A stretch of 64,000 nt of DNA from positions 1 to 64,000 of the forward strand of contig CACKMS010000001.1 of assembly GCA_902601315.1 (NCBI GenBank). Direction: 5' to 3'. Positions 1 to 8,641 of this stretch are shown here, piece after piece. Position numbers and translations under genes: made by a program. The first letter of the stretch is position 1; each line of letters starts with the position of its first letter. The notes below the pieces were generated by a model, which made no database searches, was not told where the DNA came from, and saw nothing but the letters and a program-made list of their open reading frames with translations. This DNA comes from an uncultured Pelagibacteraceae bacterium. GTDB lineage: Bacteria; Pseudomonadota; Alphaproteobacteria; Pelagibacterales; Pelagibacteraceae.

Positions 1-210
1 ATTAGCTACTTTGCTTGAGATCAATTTATCCTTTTTATGAACTATTGCAGCAGATCTTTTAATGATTGCTATTGATTTGATTATTGAGAAATCAACCAGT
101 ATTTTTCCAATATTGAAAAACTTGTTTGATCTTTGGGTAGATGCTCCCCAATACTTATCATCAGGCACATTTATGTATCCAATGCTATCGAATTCTTTTC
201 TTGTTTTCAT
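1..210 (-). CDS. fumC: Fumarate hydratase class II, N-terminal part (cut by window edge)
   Basis: Class II fumarase converts fumarate to malate in the TCA cycle, as a cytosolic homotetramer. Only the first 70 codons are visible; the frame runs off the left edge of the window. The translation carries the family's opening signature, in which a D-S-x-G stretch is followed by the VPDDKYWGASTQRS block (residues 16-29) and then a helix leading to KILVDFSIIKSIAIIKRSAA. The start ATG is at 208-210 on the minus strand. It is divergent from the pyrophosphohydrolase gene at 272. The call rests on the N-terminal motif alone; aspartase (AspA) shares this fold and is the main alternative. Confidence 0.85.
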   Translation of the reverse strand, partial: MKTRKEFDSIGYINVPDDKYWGASTQRSNKFFNIGKILVDFSIIKSIAIIKRSAAIVHKKDKLISSKVAN

Positions 211-271
211 TTAATTGAATAAAGTTTCAAATTATTTATATACTAGATTTTAATAATCTTACAGGAGTAAA

Positions 272-643
272 ATGACTAACTTTCAAAAAGTAAAAACATT
301 CATGCAAACATTTGGCCAGGAAGTAAAATCAAAACCATCTCTTAGCACAGAAAAAATAAATGATTTGAGATATAATTTAATTAAAGAGGAACTAGATGAA
401 TTAAAGCAAGCAATGGAAGATAAGAATCTATTAGAAGTTGCTGATGCGCTTACAGATATACTTTATGTAACTTATGGGGCAGGTATAGCATTTGGCATCG
501 ATTTAGATAAATGCTTCGAGGAAGTTCAAAACTCTAATATGAGCAAATTAGGAGAGGATGGAAAACCGATTTATAATGAGGCTGGAAAAGTAATGAAAGG
601 ACCTAATTATTTCAAACCAGATTTATCAAAATTTGTTAAATAA
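272..643 (+). CDS. MazG-like nucleoside triphosphate pyrophosphohydrolase
   Basis: Small all-alpha NTP pyrophosphohydrolase of the MazG/PRA-PH superfamily, expected to cleave a (possibly non-canonical) nucleotide to the monophosphate and pyrophosphate. The metal-binding signature is visible: E39-E40-x2-E43 followed by E55-x2-D58, the classic EExxE...ExxD arrangement. At 123 residues it is a single-domain member, shorter than full MazG. A good ribosome binding site (AGGAG, about 7 bases before the ATG) supports the start. Its 3' end overlaps the convergent ygfZ gene by 8 bases. Substrate cannot be told from sequence; a housecleaning role is inferred from the family. Confidence 0.75.
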   Translation: MTNFQKVKTFMQTFGQEVKSKPSLSTEKINDLRYNLIKEELDELKQAMEDKNLLEVADALTDILYVTYGAGIAFGIDLDKCFEEVQNSNMSKLGEDGKPIYNEAGKVMKGPNYFKPDLSKFVK

Positions 644-1526
644 TACTTAACCATTGTGGTTTTTTAAATAGCACCTTTGCGTTTTCACAACTAAGCTCTT
701 TATCAAATTCAAATTCTTTTTCTTTTATTTTAATTAGTGCAAAAGGCTTGCTATTTTTAATTAAAATTTTTCCAATTTCAGTATTATTTACTTTAAGGAC
801 TCCATCATCTATATTTCCTTCTAAAATTGTAAAAGGAAGTATTCTCTTACTCAATTTGTTTTTATGTTTAATTCTAGCTGTATTTTCCTGTCCAACATAA
901 CAACCTTTCTTAAAATCTATTCCTTTTAATTCCTCAAAATTACATTCAATACCAAATAATTTATTTTGTAGTTCTTTTGTGTCTATTTGAGGAATACCTA
1001 GAGAATGACTTAAGTTATAATATTCATCAACATTTGATGATTGTAAATTTAATTTTTTTAAAGAAAGATATAACTTTTCAAGATTGATAATTAGTCTAGC
1101 ACCCAATTCAGTATGCCTTGGATCTAACAATATAGTGTCCTCTTTAAATTTTATTGTATATCCATTTTGATCTTTAGTATTTTTTAACTCAAGAAATTTA
1201 TCTTTATGAAGCGCTGCTATAACAAACTCATTGCTGAGATTTAAAATTTCGACTTTAGATCGTAGTTTATATAATGTTAATTGTTTATACAGTTCATCTA
1301 TAATTTTTTTTTCGCAATCTAAAAAATAACCTGACTTATGCTTTACAACTATAAAGTCATGTAAGTATTTTCCTTGAGGACTTAGCAAACCAGCAAAACA
1401 TGAATTGTTCTCTGATACTGCATTAATATCATTCGTAATAATATTTTGAAGAAATTCTTTTACATCATCTCCGCTTACATAAAGTAAACCTCTATCTTCT
1501 AAAATATAAACATTATTTTTTTTCAT
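636..1526 (-). CDS. ygfZ: YgfZ/GcvT-like folate-binding Fe-S cluster protein
   Basis: YgfZ-type protein of the GcvT fold, needed in other bacteria for assembly or repair of certain Fe-S enzymes in a folate-dependent way. The diagnostic motif K-G-C-Y-x-G-Q-E is present at residues 207-214. The N-terminus resembles the GcvT tetrahydrofolate-binding fold (for example LLSPQGKYLHDFIV at 47-60). Length of 296 residues is normal for the family. It overlaps the convergent gene at 272-643 by 8 bases and lies 44 bases head-to-head from the dihydroorotase gene. The true aminomethyltransferase gcvT is elsewhere in the window (35659), so this is not that enzyme. Confidence 0.85.
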   Translation of the reverse strand: MKKNNVYILEDRGLLYVSGDDVKEFLQNIITNDINAVSENNSCFAGLLSPQGKYLHDFIVVKHKSGYFLDCEKKIIDELYKQLTLYKLRSKVEILNLSNEFVIAALHKDKFLELKNTKDQNGYTIKFKEDTILLDPRHTELGARLIINLEKLYLSLKKLNLQSSNVDEYYNLSHSLGIPQIDTKELQNKLFGIECNFEELKGIDFKKGCYVGQENTARIKHKNKLSKRILPFTILEGNIDDGVLKVNNTEIGKILIKNSKPFALIKIKEKEFEFDKELSCENAKVLFKKPQWLSII

Positions 1527-1570
1527 AATTGATTGATCTAATGTATTAATATAATAACTTTTTTCAAAAA

Positions 1571-2881
1571 ATGTTAGATTTAATAATAAAAAATGGGTCC
1601 TGCTATATTGATGGAAATCTAATTAAAACAGATATTGGTATAGTTGATAGTAAAATTTCTCAGATTGGAAATCTTGAAAATGAAAAAAGCTGGGACATTT
1701 ATGATGCAAACAATTTAATTGTTTTACCTGGTTGTTTAGATACTCAAGTACATTTTAGAGAGCCAGGATCTACAGATACCGAAGATCTTCATTCAGGTAG
1801 TCGAGCAGCAATTGTAGGAGGTATTACTGGTGTATTTGAAATGCCAAATACAAACCCACCAACTTCAAATAAAAAAGAATTTCAAAGAAAGCTAGATCTT
1901 GCAAAAAATAGAATGTACTGCAACTATGCTTTTTACTTTGGCGCAACAGCTGATAATGCTGGTGATTTAGCAAGTTTAAAAACATTAGAAGGATGTTGTG
2001 GGATAAAACTATTTGCAGGATCTTCAACTGGAAATTTATTAGTCGCTGAGGAAGAGGATATCGATAAAGTTTTTCAAAATAGCTCAAAAGTTGTTGCAGT
2101 CCACTCTGAGGATGAAGCAATTTTAAATATAAATAAAAAACTTATTAAAAATGGAGACGTTAACTCGCATCCGATCTGGAGAAGTGTGGAATGTGCATTA
2201 TCATCAACAAGAAGAATTGTAAGAATTGCTGAAAGATATAACAAAAAAGCACACATTCTTCATATAACAACTAAGGAGGAAGTAGATTTTTTATCTCAAC
2301 ACAAAGGAAATATTACATTTGAAATTACACCCCAACATTTAACACTATATGCTCCGGACTGTTATGAAAAACTTGGAACCTATGCTCAAATGAATCCCCC
2401 TTTAAGAGATAAGTCACATTATGAAAGATTATGGTATGGCGTTAGAAATAATTTTAATGATACTATTGGATCTGACCACGCTCCACATCTAAAAGCAAAT
2501 AAAGATAAAGAATATCCAAATTCACCATCAGGAATGCCAGGTGTTCAAACTTTATTACCAGTGATGTTAGATCATGTAAACAATGGAAAATTGTCTTTAA
2601 ATCAACTTATGAACCTTTTATGTGAAAACCCAGTTAGAATTTTTGGAATTAAAAATAAAGGTTATATCAAAAAAGATTTTGATGCTGATTTTACGATAGT
2701 TAATATGGATCAAATAATTGAAATAAAAAATGAGAAGATAGAGAGTAAATGTGGATGGTCGCCATTTAATGGAAATAAGTTTAAAGGAACCCCGGTAGCA
2801 ACAATTATAAATGGAAAAATTAAAATGAAAGATGGAAATATAATTGGTGATGCTGAAGGTTTACCATTACAGTTTAATTAA
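1571..2881 (+). CDS. pyrC: Dihydroorotase (PyrC/AllB-type amidohydrolase)
   Basis: Cytosolic zinc amidohydrolase interconverting carbamoyl-aspartate and dihydroorotate in pyrimidine synthesis. Most metal ligands of the fold can be seen: H61 in D57-T-Q-V-H-F-R-E-P-G, the candidate carboxylated lysine K146 in GIKLFAGSS, H178, H231 and D302 in GSDHAPH. The first histidine of the usual HxH pair is replaced by Q59. I recall the DxQVHFREPG variant as a recurring subfamily annotated as dihydroorotase in alphaproteobacteria and Bacteroidetes, so this is probably not damage. Length of 436 is typical. Allantoinase or hydantoinase are the alternatives; no purine-degradation genes are nearby to favour them. 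Confidence 0.8.
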   Translation: MLDLIIKNGSCYIDGNLIKTDIGIVDSKISQIGNLENEKSWDIYDANNLIVLPGCLDTQVHFREPGSTDTEDLHSGSRAAIVGGITGVFEMPNTNPPTSNKKEFQRKLDLAKNRMYCNYAFYFGATADNAGDLASLKTLEGCCGIKLFAGSSTGNLLVAEEEDIDKVFQNSSKVVAVHSEDEAILNINKKLIKNGDVNSHPIWRSVECALSSTRRIVRIAERYNKKAHILHITTKEEVDFLSQHKGNITFEITPQHLTLYAPDCYEKLGTYAQMNPPLRDKSHYERLWYGVRNNFNDTIGSDHAPHLKANKDKEYPNSPSGMPGVQTLLPVMLDHVNNGKLSLNQLMNLLCENPVRIFGIKNKGYIKKDFDADFTIVNMDQIIEIKNEKIESKCGWSPFNGNKFKGTPVATIINGKIKMKDGNIIGDAEGLPLQFN

Positions 2882-2897
2882 AAGATATTAAATTTTT

Positions 2898-3230
2898 TTA
2901 AATTGTTTTTGTGGAGTAGATATTCACAAGTGTTACGCCAACTACTATTAAAAACATACCTAAAATGGCTTGCCAGCTTAATGTTTGTTTAAAAAAAATA
3001 TATCCTAAAACTGCAATAGTAAAAATTCCTAAACCACTCCAAGTTCCATAAACTATTGCAATTGGTAATTTATCTACAACAAAAGTGAGCAAATAAAAGG
3101 CTGATAAGTAGAAAATAGCTAAAAAGATTGTTGGAGTTAATTTGGTAAAGTTTTGTGTTACAGGGAGCAACATTGTTCCACAAACTTCACAAATAATAGC
3201 TCCTACCAAAAAAAGATATGTTTTGATCAC
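2898..3230 (-). CDS. SMR-family small multidrug resistance / cation efflux protein
   Basis: Four-helix inner-membrane protein of the small multidrug resistance (EmrE/SugE) family, working as a dimer to exchange protons for cationic compounds or guanidinium-like substrates. The essential membrane-embedded glutamate is E15, in AIICEVCGT of helix 1, and the conserved YGTWSGLG of helix 3 lies at 61-68. Length of 110 is standard. The start is GTG at 3228-3230, overlapping the TAG stop of the upstream acyl-CoA synthetase gene by one base (TAGTG), so the two are translationally coupled. The substrate is unknown; overall pattern is closer to EmrE than to SugE, but not decisively. Confidence 0.85.
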   Translation of the reverse strand: MIKTYLFLVGAIICEVCGTMLLPVTQNFTKLTPTIFLAIFYLSAFYLLTFVVDKLPIAIVYGTWSGLGIFTIAVLGYIFFKQTLSWQAILGMFLIVVGVTLVNIYSTKTI

Positions 3231-5125
3231 TAATTCAAAATTTTATTTTCGATCAAGCTTTCTTTAATTTCATCAAGAATTGCAGGATCATCAATAGTAG
3301 CTGGCATTTTATAATCTTCTTTATCAGCAATTTTTCTCATCGTACCTCTTAAAACCTTACCAGATCTTGTTTTTGGTAATCTTTTTACAACAATAGCAAT
3401 TTTAAAAGCAGCAACTGGTCCAACCTTATCTCTCACTAGTTGAACACATTCTTTTGAAATAGTCTCATTATCTTTTGTAACTCCAGCTTTCAAAGCAATT
3501 AATCCTACTGGTAATTGGCCTTTTAGTTGGTCTTTAATCCCTATCACTGCACATTCAGCAACAGATTGATGTTCAGATAATACTTCCTCTATTGCCCCAG
3601 TTGAAAGTCTATGTCCTGCAACATTAATAATATCATCAGTTCTAGACATAATCCAAATATATCCATCGTCATCAATGTGACCAGCATCATAAGTTTGATA
3701 GTAACCCTTATAATTAGTCATATAATTTTCCTCATATCTTTTATCTGCATTCCATAAAGTTGGAAAAGTTCCTGGAGGAAGTGGAAGTTTAACTACAATA
3801 TCTCCCATTTCATTTGGTTTTGCAATTGTTTGATCAGGTTTTATAATTTTTACATCATATCCAGGTACTGCTTTACAAGCTGAGCCATACTTAGTTTTTT
3901 GCATTTCAATTCCTGTGCAATTTGAACTAATTGCCCAACTTGTTTCAGTTTGCCACCAATGATCTATTACTGGAACATTTAATAAATTTTCTGCCCATTT
4001 AATTGTATCTGGATCTGCTCTTTCTCCAGCTAGGAAAAGTGATTCAAAAGAGCTTAAATCATATTTTGTAAAAAACTTTCCATCTGGATCTTCTTTTTTA
4101 ATCGCTCTAAATGCAGTTGGAGCAGTAAACAAAGATTTTATTTTGTGTTCAGATATTACTCTCCAAAAAACACCTGCATCAGGAGTGCCAACCGGTTTAC
4201 CCTCAAATAATACTGTGGTGCATCCTTTAAAAAGTGGAGCATACACAATATAAGAATGACCAACAATCCAACCAATATCACTTGCTGACCACCAAACATC
4301 ATCTTCCTTTATGTTATAAATATTTTTCATTGTCCATTTTAATGCAACGATGTGTCCACCAATATCTCTAACAATACCTTTTGGAACACCAGTAGTTCCT
4401 GATGTATATAAAATATAAGCATAATCATTTGCACCCATCTCAACACAATCTTTATCTTTTGCATTTGATAATGCTTCATCCCAACTAATCTCTAAAGGTG
4501 CGTTGAGCTTTACTTCATGATCTTTTCTTTGAAATAAAATTAATTTTTTAATTTTATGTTTTGCTAATTTTAAAGCTTCATCAACTAATGGTCTGTACTC
4601 TACAGTTCTTCCAGGTTCAAAACCACAAGATGCAGTAATTAATAAATTTGCCTGACTATCATCAATCCTACTAGCAAGCTCGTTAGAGGCAAATCCACCA
4701 AAAACAACTGAATGAATAGCACCGATTCTTCCACAAGCCAGCATAGCAATTACAGCTTCTGGTATCATTGGCATGTAAATTATAACTCTGTCTCCTTTTT
4801 TAACTCCTTGATTATCAAGAGCGCCCGCAAATTTTGATACTTTGTCTTTAAGTTGGTTATAAGTGAATTTTGCTTTGTTACCGGTTATAGGGCTATCGTA
4901 AATTAATGCTGTCTTGTCTCCTTTTCCATTATCAATATGAAGATCAAGTGCGTTGTAGCAGGTGTTTGTTGTTCCATCCTCAAACCATTTATAAAAAGGA
5001 GGCTTAGATTTGTTTAAAATTTTAGTAGGTTTTTTGAACCAAAACACATCTTTTGCAACTTCACCCCAAAATTCCTCGGGATTTTCTATAGATTGATTGT
5101 AAATTGCACTTAAATCTTTTTTCAC
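3230..5125 (-). CDS. prpE: Acyl-CoA synthetase, propionate-CoA ligase type
   Basis: AMP-forming synthetase that activates a short-chain acid (propionate or acetate) to its CoA thioester. The adenylation P-loop YTSGTTGVPKG is at 240-250, and the C-terminal catalytic lysine is K590 in TRSGKVLRG, the residue usually controlled by reversible acetylation. An N-terminal acetyl-CoA-synthetase-like domain opens the protein (IENPEEFWGEVAKDVFW, 13-29). Length of 631 matches PrpE. Overall pattern (VVFGGFASNELASRIDD, TDDIINVAGHRLSTGAIEE) resembles PrpE more than Acs, but the distinction is a judgement. It is the first gene of a two-gene unit with the SMR protein and is divergent from proteorhodopsin. Confidence 0.85.
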   Translation of the reverse strand: MKKDLSAIYNQSIENPEEFWGEVAKDVFWFKKPTKILNKSKPPFYKWFEDGTTNTCYNALDLHIDNGKGDKTALIYDSPITGNKAKFTYNQLKDKVSKFAGALDNQGVKKGDRVIIYMPMIPEAVIAMLACGRIGAIHSVVFGGFASNELASRIDDSQANLLITASCGFEPGRTVEYRPLVDEALKLAKHKIKKLILFQRKDHEVKLNAPLEISWDEALSNAKDKDCVEMGANDYAYILYTSGTTGVPKGIVRDIGGHIVALKWTMKNIYNIKEDDVWWSASDIGWIVGHSYIVYAPLFKGCTTVLFEGKPVGTPDAGVFWRVISEHKIKSLFTAPTAFRAIKKEDPDGKFFTKYDLSSFESLFLAGERADPDTIKWAENLLNVPVIDHWWQTETSWAISSNCTGIEMQKTKYGSACKAVPGYDVKIIKPDQTIAKPNEMGDIVVKLPLPPGTFPTLWNADKRYEENYMTNYKGYYQTYDAGHIDDDGYIWIMSRTDDIINVAGHRLSTGAIEEVLSEHQSVAECAVIGIKDQLKGQLPVGLIALKAGVTKDNETISKECVQLVRDKVGPVAAFKIAIVVKRLPKTRSGKVLRGTMRKIADKEDYKMPATIDDPAILDEIKESLIENKILN

Positions 5126-5172
5126 TTTGATTTGTTCAGATTTGTCATTTTGTTGGTATTTTACGCTTACGG

Positions 5173-5202
5173 TTGTATTTAATTTTAAAAAGTTAGTAAA
5201 AT
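5173..5202 (+). promoter_or_regulatory. Candidate sigma-70 promoter for proteorhodopsin
   Basis: A TTGTAT hexamer (5173-5178) and a TAAAAT hexamer (5197-5202) are separated by 18 bases, a reasonable match to -35 and -10 elements. Transcription would begin near 5209, giving a leader of about 130 bases. In AT-rich DNA such matches occur by chance, so confidence is low. Confidence 0.35.
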
Positions 5203-5222
5203 CAACACTTTTTAGAGGTCAA

Positions 5223-5337
5223 AAAGTCTTCTATTAACTCCCTATATTTGCTATGTAGCCCTAACTTTGGAAAGACTTTCGAGTCGAACCGTAGTTTAAA
5301 TTTAAACTAAAAAAAACTAACTGAGAGGGAGTTTTTT
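5223..5337 (+). promoter_or_regulatory. Potentially structured proteorhodopsin 5' leader with RBS-pairing element
   Basis: The leader contains complementary segments that could fold. AACTCCCT (5236-5243) is exactly complementary to AGGGAGTT (5326-5333), which covers the ribosome binding site. CTATG (5251-5255) can pair with CGTAG (5290-5294), and GACT-TTCG-AGTC (5274-5285) is a UUCG-tetraloop hairpin. A competing helix is possible between AAAGTCTT (5223-5230) and AAGACTTT (5272-5279). This is read from the sequence by eye; no folding energy or conservation has been computed. Confidence 0.4.
5292..5309. repeat. 18-base perfect palindrome upstream of proteorhodopsin
   Basis: TAGTTTAAATTTAAACTA reads identically on both strands and ends 28 bases before the proteorhodopsin start codon. 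It could be an operator for a dimeric regulator or an RNA hairpin in the leader. AT-only centres of this kind can arise by chance in such DNA. Confidence 0.5.
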
Positions 5338-6108
5338 ATGAAAAAACTTAAATTGTTTGCTCTTGCAACTGTAGCTTTCTTAGGCTTTTCAGGTGCAGCA
5401 AACGCAGAAACAGTCCTTCTAGCATCTGATGACTTCGTTGGGATATCTTTTTGGATAATCGCAATGGGTATGGCAGCTGCAACTGTATTCTTCTTCATGG
5501 AAAGAGGAACAGTGCATCCTGGCTGGAAAACGTCAGTAACTGTAGCTGGACTAGTAACTGGTGTAGCATTCGTGCATTACATGTACATGAGAGAAGTATG
5601 GGTAATGACTGGAGACTCACCAACTGTGTACAGATATATTGACTGGTTAATCACTGTACCATTACAGATGATAGAATTTTACTTAATTCTAGCAGCAGTA
5701 AGAAAAATCCCAGGAGCTATCTTCTGGAGATTGCTAATTGGTTCACTAGTTATGTTAATTGGTGGATACATGGGAGAAGCAGGTTACATCAATGCAATGC
5801 TTGGTTTCATTATCGGTATGGCTGGATGGATCTACATCTTATATGAAGTATTCTCAGGTGAGGCTGGTAAATTAGCAGCTAAGTCTGGTAATAAGCCATT
5901 AGCTACTGCATGGGGCGCTATGAGAATGATCGTAACAGTAGGTTGGGCAATTTACCCACTAGGATATGTTTTTGGATATCTAGTAGGTGGAGTTGACGCT
6001 AACTCACTAAACGTGATTTACAACTTAGCTGACTTCATAAACAAAATTGCATTTGGACTAGTAATCTGGTCTGCTGCAGTTTCACAAAGTGGAGCTAGAG
6101 CAAAATAA
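5338..6108 (+). CDS. Proteorhodopsin, light-driven proton pump (predicted blue-absorbing)
   Basis: Seven-helix retinal protein of the inner membrane that pumps protons outward in light. A cleavable signal peptide ends near residue 23 (SGAANA). Key residues are present: proton acceptor D102 and donor E113 in RYIDWLITVPLQMIEFYLI, H80 equivalent to the acceptor-partner histidine, and the retinal Schiff-base lysine K236 in ADFINKIAFG. The spectral tuning position (105 in the first described protein) is Q110, which predicts blue absorption. The ATG is preceded by GAGAGGGAG. A strong terminator follows, so it is probably its own transcript, separate from the ferredoxin genes downstream. No retinal-synthesis gene lies in the window. 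Confidence 0.98.
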   Translation: MKKLKLFALATVAFLGFSGAANAETVLLASDDFVGISFWIIAMGMAAATVFFFMERGTVHPGWKTSVTVAGLVTGVAFVHYMYMREVWVMTGDSPTVYRYIDWLITVPLQMIEFYLILAAVRKIPGAIFWRLLIGSLVMLIGGYMGEAGYINAMLGFIIGMAGWIYILYEVFSGEAGKLAAKSGNKPLATAWGAMRMIVTVGWAIYPLGYVFGYLVGGVDANSLNVIYNLADFINKIAFGLVIWSAAVSQSGARAK

Positions 6109-6116
6109 TAGCTTAA

Positions 6117-6508
<392 letters not shown>

Positions 6509-6509
<1 letters not shown>

Positions 6510-7528
6510 TGATTAAAACTGATGCATTAATAATTGGAGCTGGACCCACAGGTCTTTTTTGTGCACATCAATTAGGTATCATTGGATTAAAATGTGAGAT
6601 AGTTGATAACCTAGATAAAATTGGTGGACAATGTATAGAACTTTATCCAGATAAACCAATTTATGATATTCCCGCAATCCCACAATGTACAGGCGAAGAG
6701 CTAACAAATAATTTAATTGAGCAAATAAAACCATTTAATATTAATTTTCACTTAAGCGATAGAGTTCAAGAAATTAAAAAAGAAAAAGAGAATTGGAGAG
6801 TTAAAACTTTAAAAGGAAAAGAATTTTTAACTCCAAATATTGTAATTGCAGGTGGAGTAGGATCATTTGAACCAAGAAAATTTCCAACAAAAAGTACAGA
6901 TAAATTTGATGGAAAAACTGTTCTCTATTCAATTAAAGATAAAACAATTTTTAAAGACAAATCTGTTGTAATTTTTGGTGGAGGCGACAGTGCTTTAGAC
7001 TGGGCAATTGAATTATCAAAATCATCAAAAGTTACTTTAATTCATAGAAGAGATGAATTTAGAGGAGCTCAATCAAGTGTTGATAAAGTTAAAGAATTAC
7101 AAAAAAATAATAAATTAGAAATTTTTACCAAATACTCCATGAAAGATGTCAAAGGAAACGGAAAGCTAGAATCTGTTGAAATTAAAGATGATGACGGAAA
7201 TTCAAAATTAATATCTGCTGATTATGTATTAGGTTTTTTTGGTTTAATAATGCAGCTTGGGCCAATTTTAGATTGGGGTTTAAATATTGATAAAAAAACA
7301 ATTCCTGTAAACACTGAGACATTTGAAACAAATAAACAAGGAATATTTGCAATAGGAGATATCTGTACGTATCCTGGAAAATTAAAATTAATTCTTTCCG
7401 GCTTTCATGAAGGAGCCTTGGCAGCAAGGGGATGTTTTAAATATGCTAGACCAGATGAAAAGTTACGTTTTGAATTCACGACAACTTCTAAAGCAGTTCA
7501 AAATAGACTTGGTCTAAAAAATGATTGA
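6509..7528 (+). CDS. Ferredoxin-NADP reductase, thioredoxin-reductase-like type
   Basis: Flavoprotein transferring electrons between NADPH and ferredoxin. It has an N-terminal FAD dinucleotide motif (GAGPTGLFCAHQLG, from residue 10), a central NADPH motif (FGGGDSALDWAIEL) and a C-terminal FAD motif (IFAIGDICTYPGK). It has the thioredoxin reductase fold but no redox-active CxxC in the NADPH domain, so it belongs to the YumC-like ferredoxin reductase group and should not be called trxB. It starts on the last base of the ferredoxin stop codon and ends 8 bases inside the glutathione transferase gene. Its length of 339 suits the family. Confidence 0.88.
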
Positions 7529-8150
7529 TCTCTTTTCATCTGATACACCTAATGGAAAAAAGATAAGCATTATGCTTGAGGAAATAGGTTTTGAATATGC
7601 TGTTAAAAAAATGGATTTATCTAAAGGAGATCAATTCAAAGAGGATTTTAAAAAAATAAGTCCTTTTTCAAAAATACCAGCCATTATTGATCATTCAAAC
7701 AATAAAGAAAGCGTGTTCGAGTCTGGCGCCATATTAATTTACCTTGCTGAAAAAAGTGGAAAATTTTACGAACAAGAAAATAAACTTAAAATTGATCAAT
7801 GGCTAATGGCTCAAATGGGGTCAATCGGTCCATTTATTGGCCAATATCACTTCTTTTATAAATTTAATAAAGGATTAAGTGAAGTTGGTGAAAAGAGATA
7901 TTATGAAATGACCAAAAAAATATATGAAGCGTTAGAAAATCATTTATCAAAAAATAAATATCTTGCAGGAGAAAATTATTCTATTGCCGATATTGCAACT
8001 TGGCCATGGATAGCAAGACATCAATGGCATGATATAGGTTTAAAAAATTATAATAATCTTTGTGATTGGTATATTCGTATTGCTAACAGACCAGCAGTAA
8101 TTAAAGGTTATAAATTTTTAGATAAAAATTCAGAAATACCTAAGCCTTAA
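7521..8150 (+). CDS. Glutathione S-transferase family protein (Ure2/nu-like)
   Basis: Cytosolic glutathione-transferase-fold protein. The N-terminal thioredoxin-like domain begins LFSSDTPNGKKIS, where T9 and N11 of the TPN motif probably take the place of the usual catalytic Ser/Tyr, as in Ure2/YghU-like members. The SGAILIYLAEK segment (68-78) forms the glutathione-binding turn, and an all-alpha domain follows. Length of 209 is typical. It overlaps the end of the ferredoxin reductase gene by 8 bases, so it is the third gene of that operon, and overlaps convergent dksA by 4 bases. A disulfide-reductase or detoxifying role is likely, but the substrate is unknown. Confidence 0.85.
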   Translation: MIDLFSSDTPNGKKISIMLEEIGFEYAVKKMDLSKGDQFKEDFKKISPFSKIPAIIDHSNNKESVFESGAILIYLAEKSGKFYEQENKLKIDQWLMAQMGSIGPFIGQYHFFYKFNKGLSEVGEKRYYEMTKKIYEALENHLSKNKYLAGENYSIADIATWPWIARHQWHDIGLKNYNNLCDWYIRIANRPAVIKGYKFLDKNSEIPKP

Positions 8151-8596
8151 TCATCAGCATAAACTTTTTCATCTTTTTCATGCTTTTCTTGTGCGGCTAT
8201 ACATAAGGTTGCAACTGGTCTTGCCATTAATCTTTTTAAACCAATTGGTTCACCTGTATCTTCGCAAAACCCATATGTTCCATCCTGTATTTTTTTAAGA
8301 GCTCCATCAATTTTTGTTATAAGTTTGATTTGTCTGTTAATTGCTCTCATTTCTACATTCTTTTCTGTATAAGAACTTGCTTGATCAACAATATCTGCCG
8401 ATGCACTATTGTCATCCATAGATGCTTGTGCAATTGCCTCATTATTTGATCTTTTTAGATCTTTTTTCCATTCATTTAATTTTAATTTAAAATACGCTAA
8501 ATGCTTAGCACACATATATTTCTCAGTTTCTTTTGGAACGTAAGTTTTTGAGATCTTTACCATACTTAGTTTTTTGAGTTTGGTGAATATATTCAT
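8147..8596 (-). CDS. dksA: DksA/TraR-family RNA polymerase-binding regulator with degenerate zinc site
   Basis: DksA binds the RNA polymerase secondary channel and, with ppGpp, adjusts transcription to nutrient status. The coiled-coil tip motif D68-x2-D71-x-A73 is present. The C-terminal block CEDTGEPIGLKRLMARP (111-127) is the family signature, but only C111 and C132 of the four zinc cysteines remain; T114 and A135 replace the others. I recall such zinc-poor DksA proteins in other alphaproteobacteria. The track start gives 149 residues; an internal ATG at codon 12 (MVKISK) is an equally plausible start. It lies convergent to the glutathione transferase gene. Confidence 0.85.
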   Translation of the reverse strand: MNIFTKLKKLSMVKISKTYVPKETEKYMCAKHLAYFKLKLNEWKKDLKRSNNEAIAQASMDDNSASADIVDQASSYTEKNVEMRAINRQIKLITKIDGALKKIQDGTYGFCEDTGEPIGLKRLMARPVATLCIAAQEKHEKDEKVYADD

Positions 8597-8641
8597 GAAT
8601 ATTGGGGTGTCAAGGAACGTTTAATTGTATAGATTGTAAAA

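Noticed and set aside
5271..5300. tRNA-like T-arm sequence (GGTTCGACTC on the minus strand)
   Set aside because: The flanking bases cannot form a T-stem and no acceptor, D-arm or anticodon arm accompanies it.
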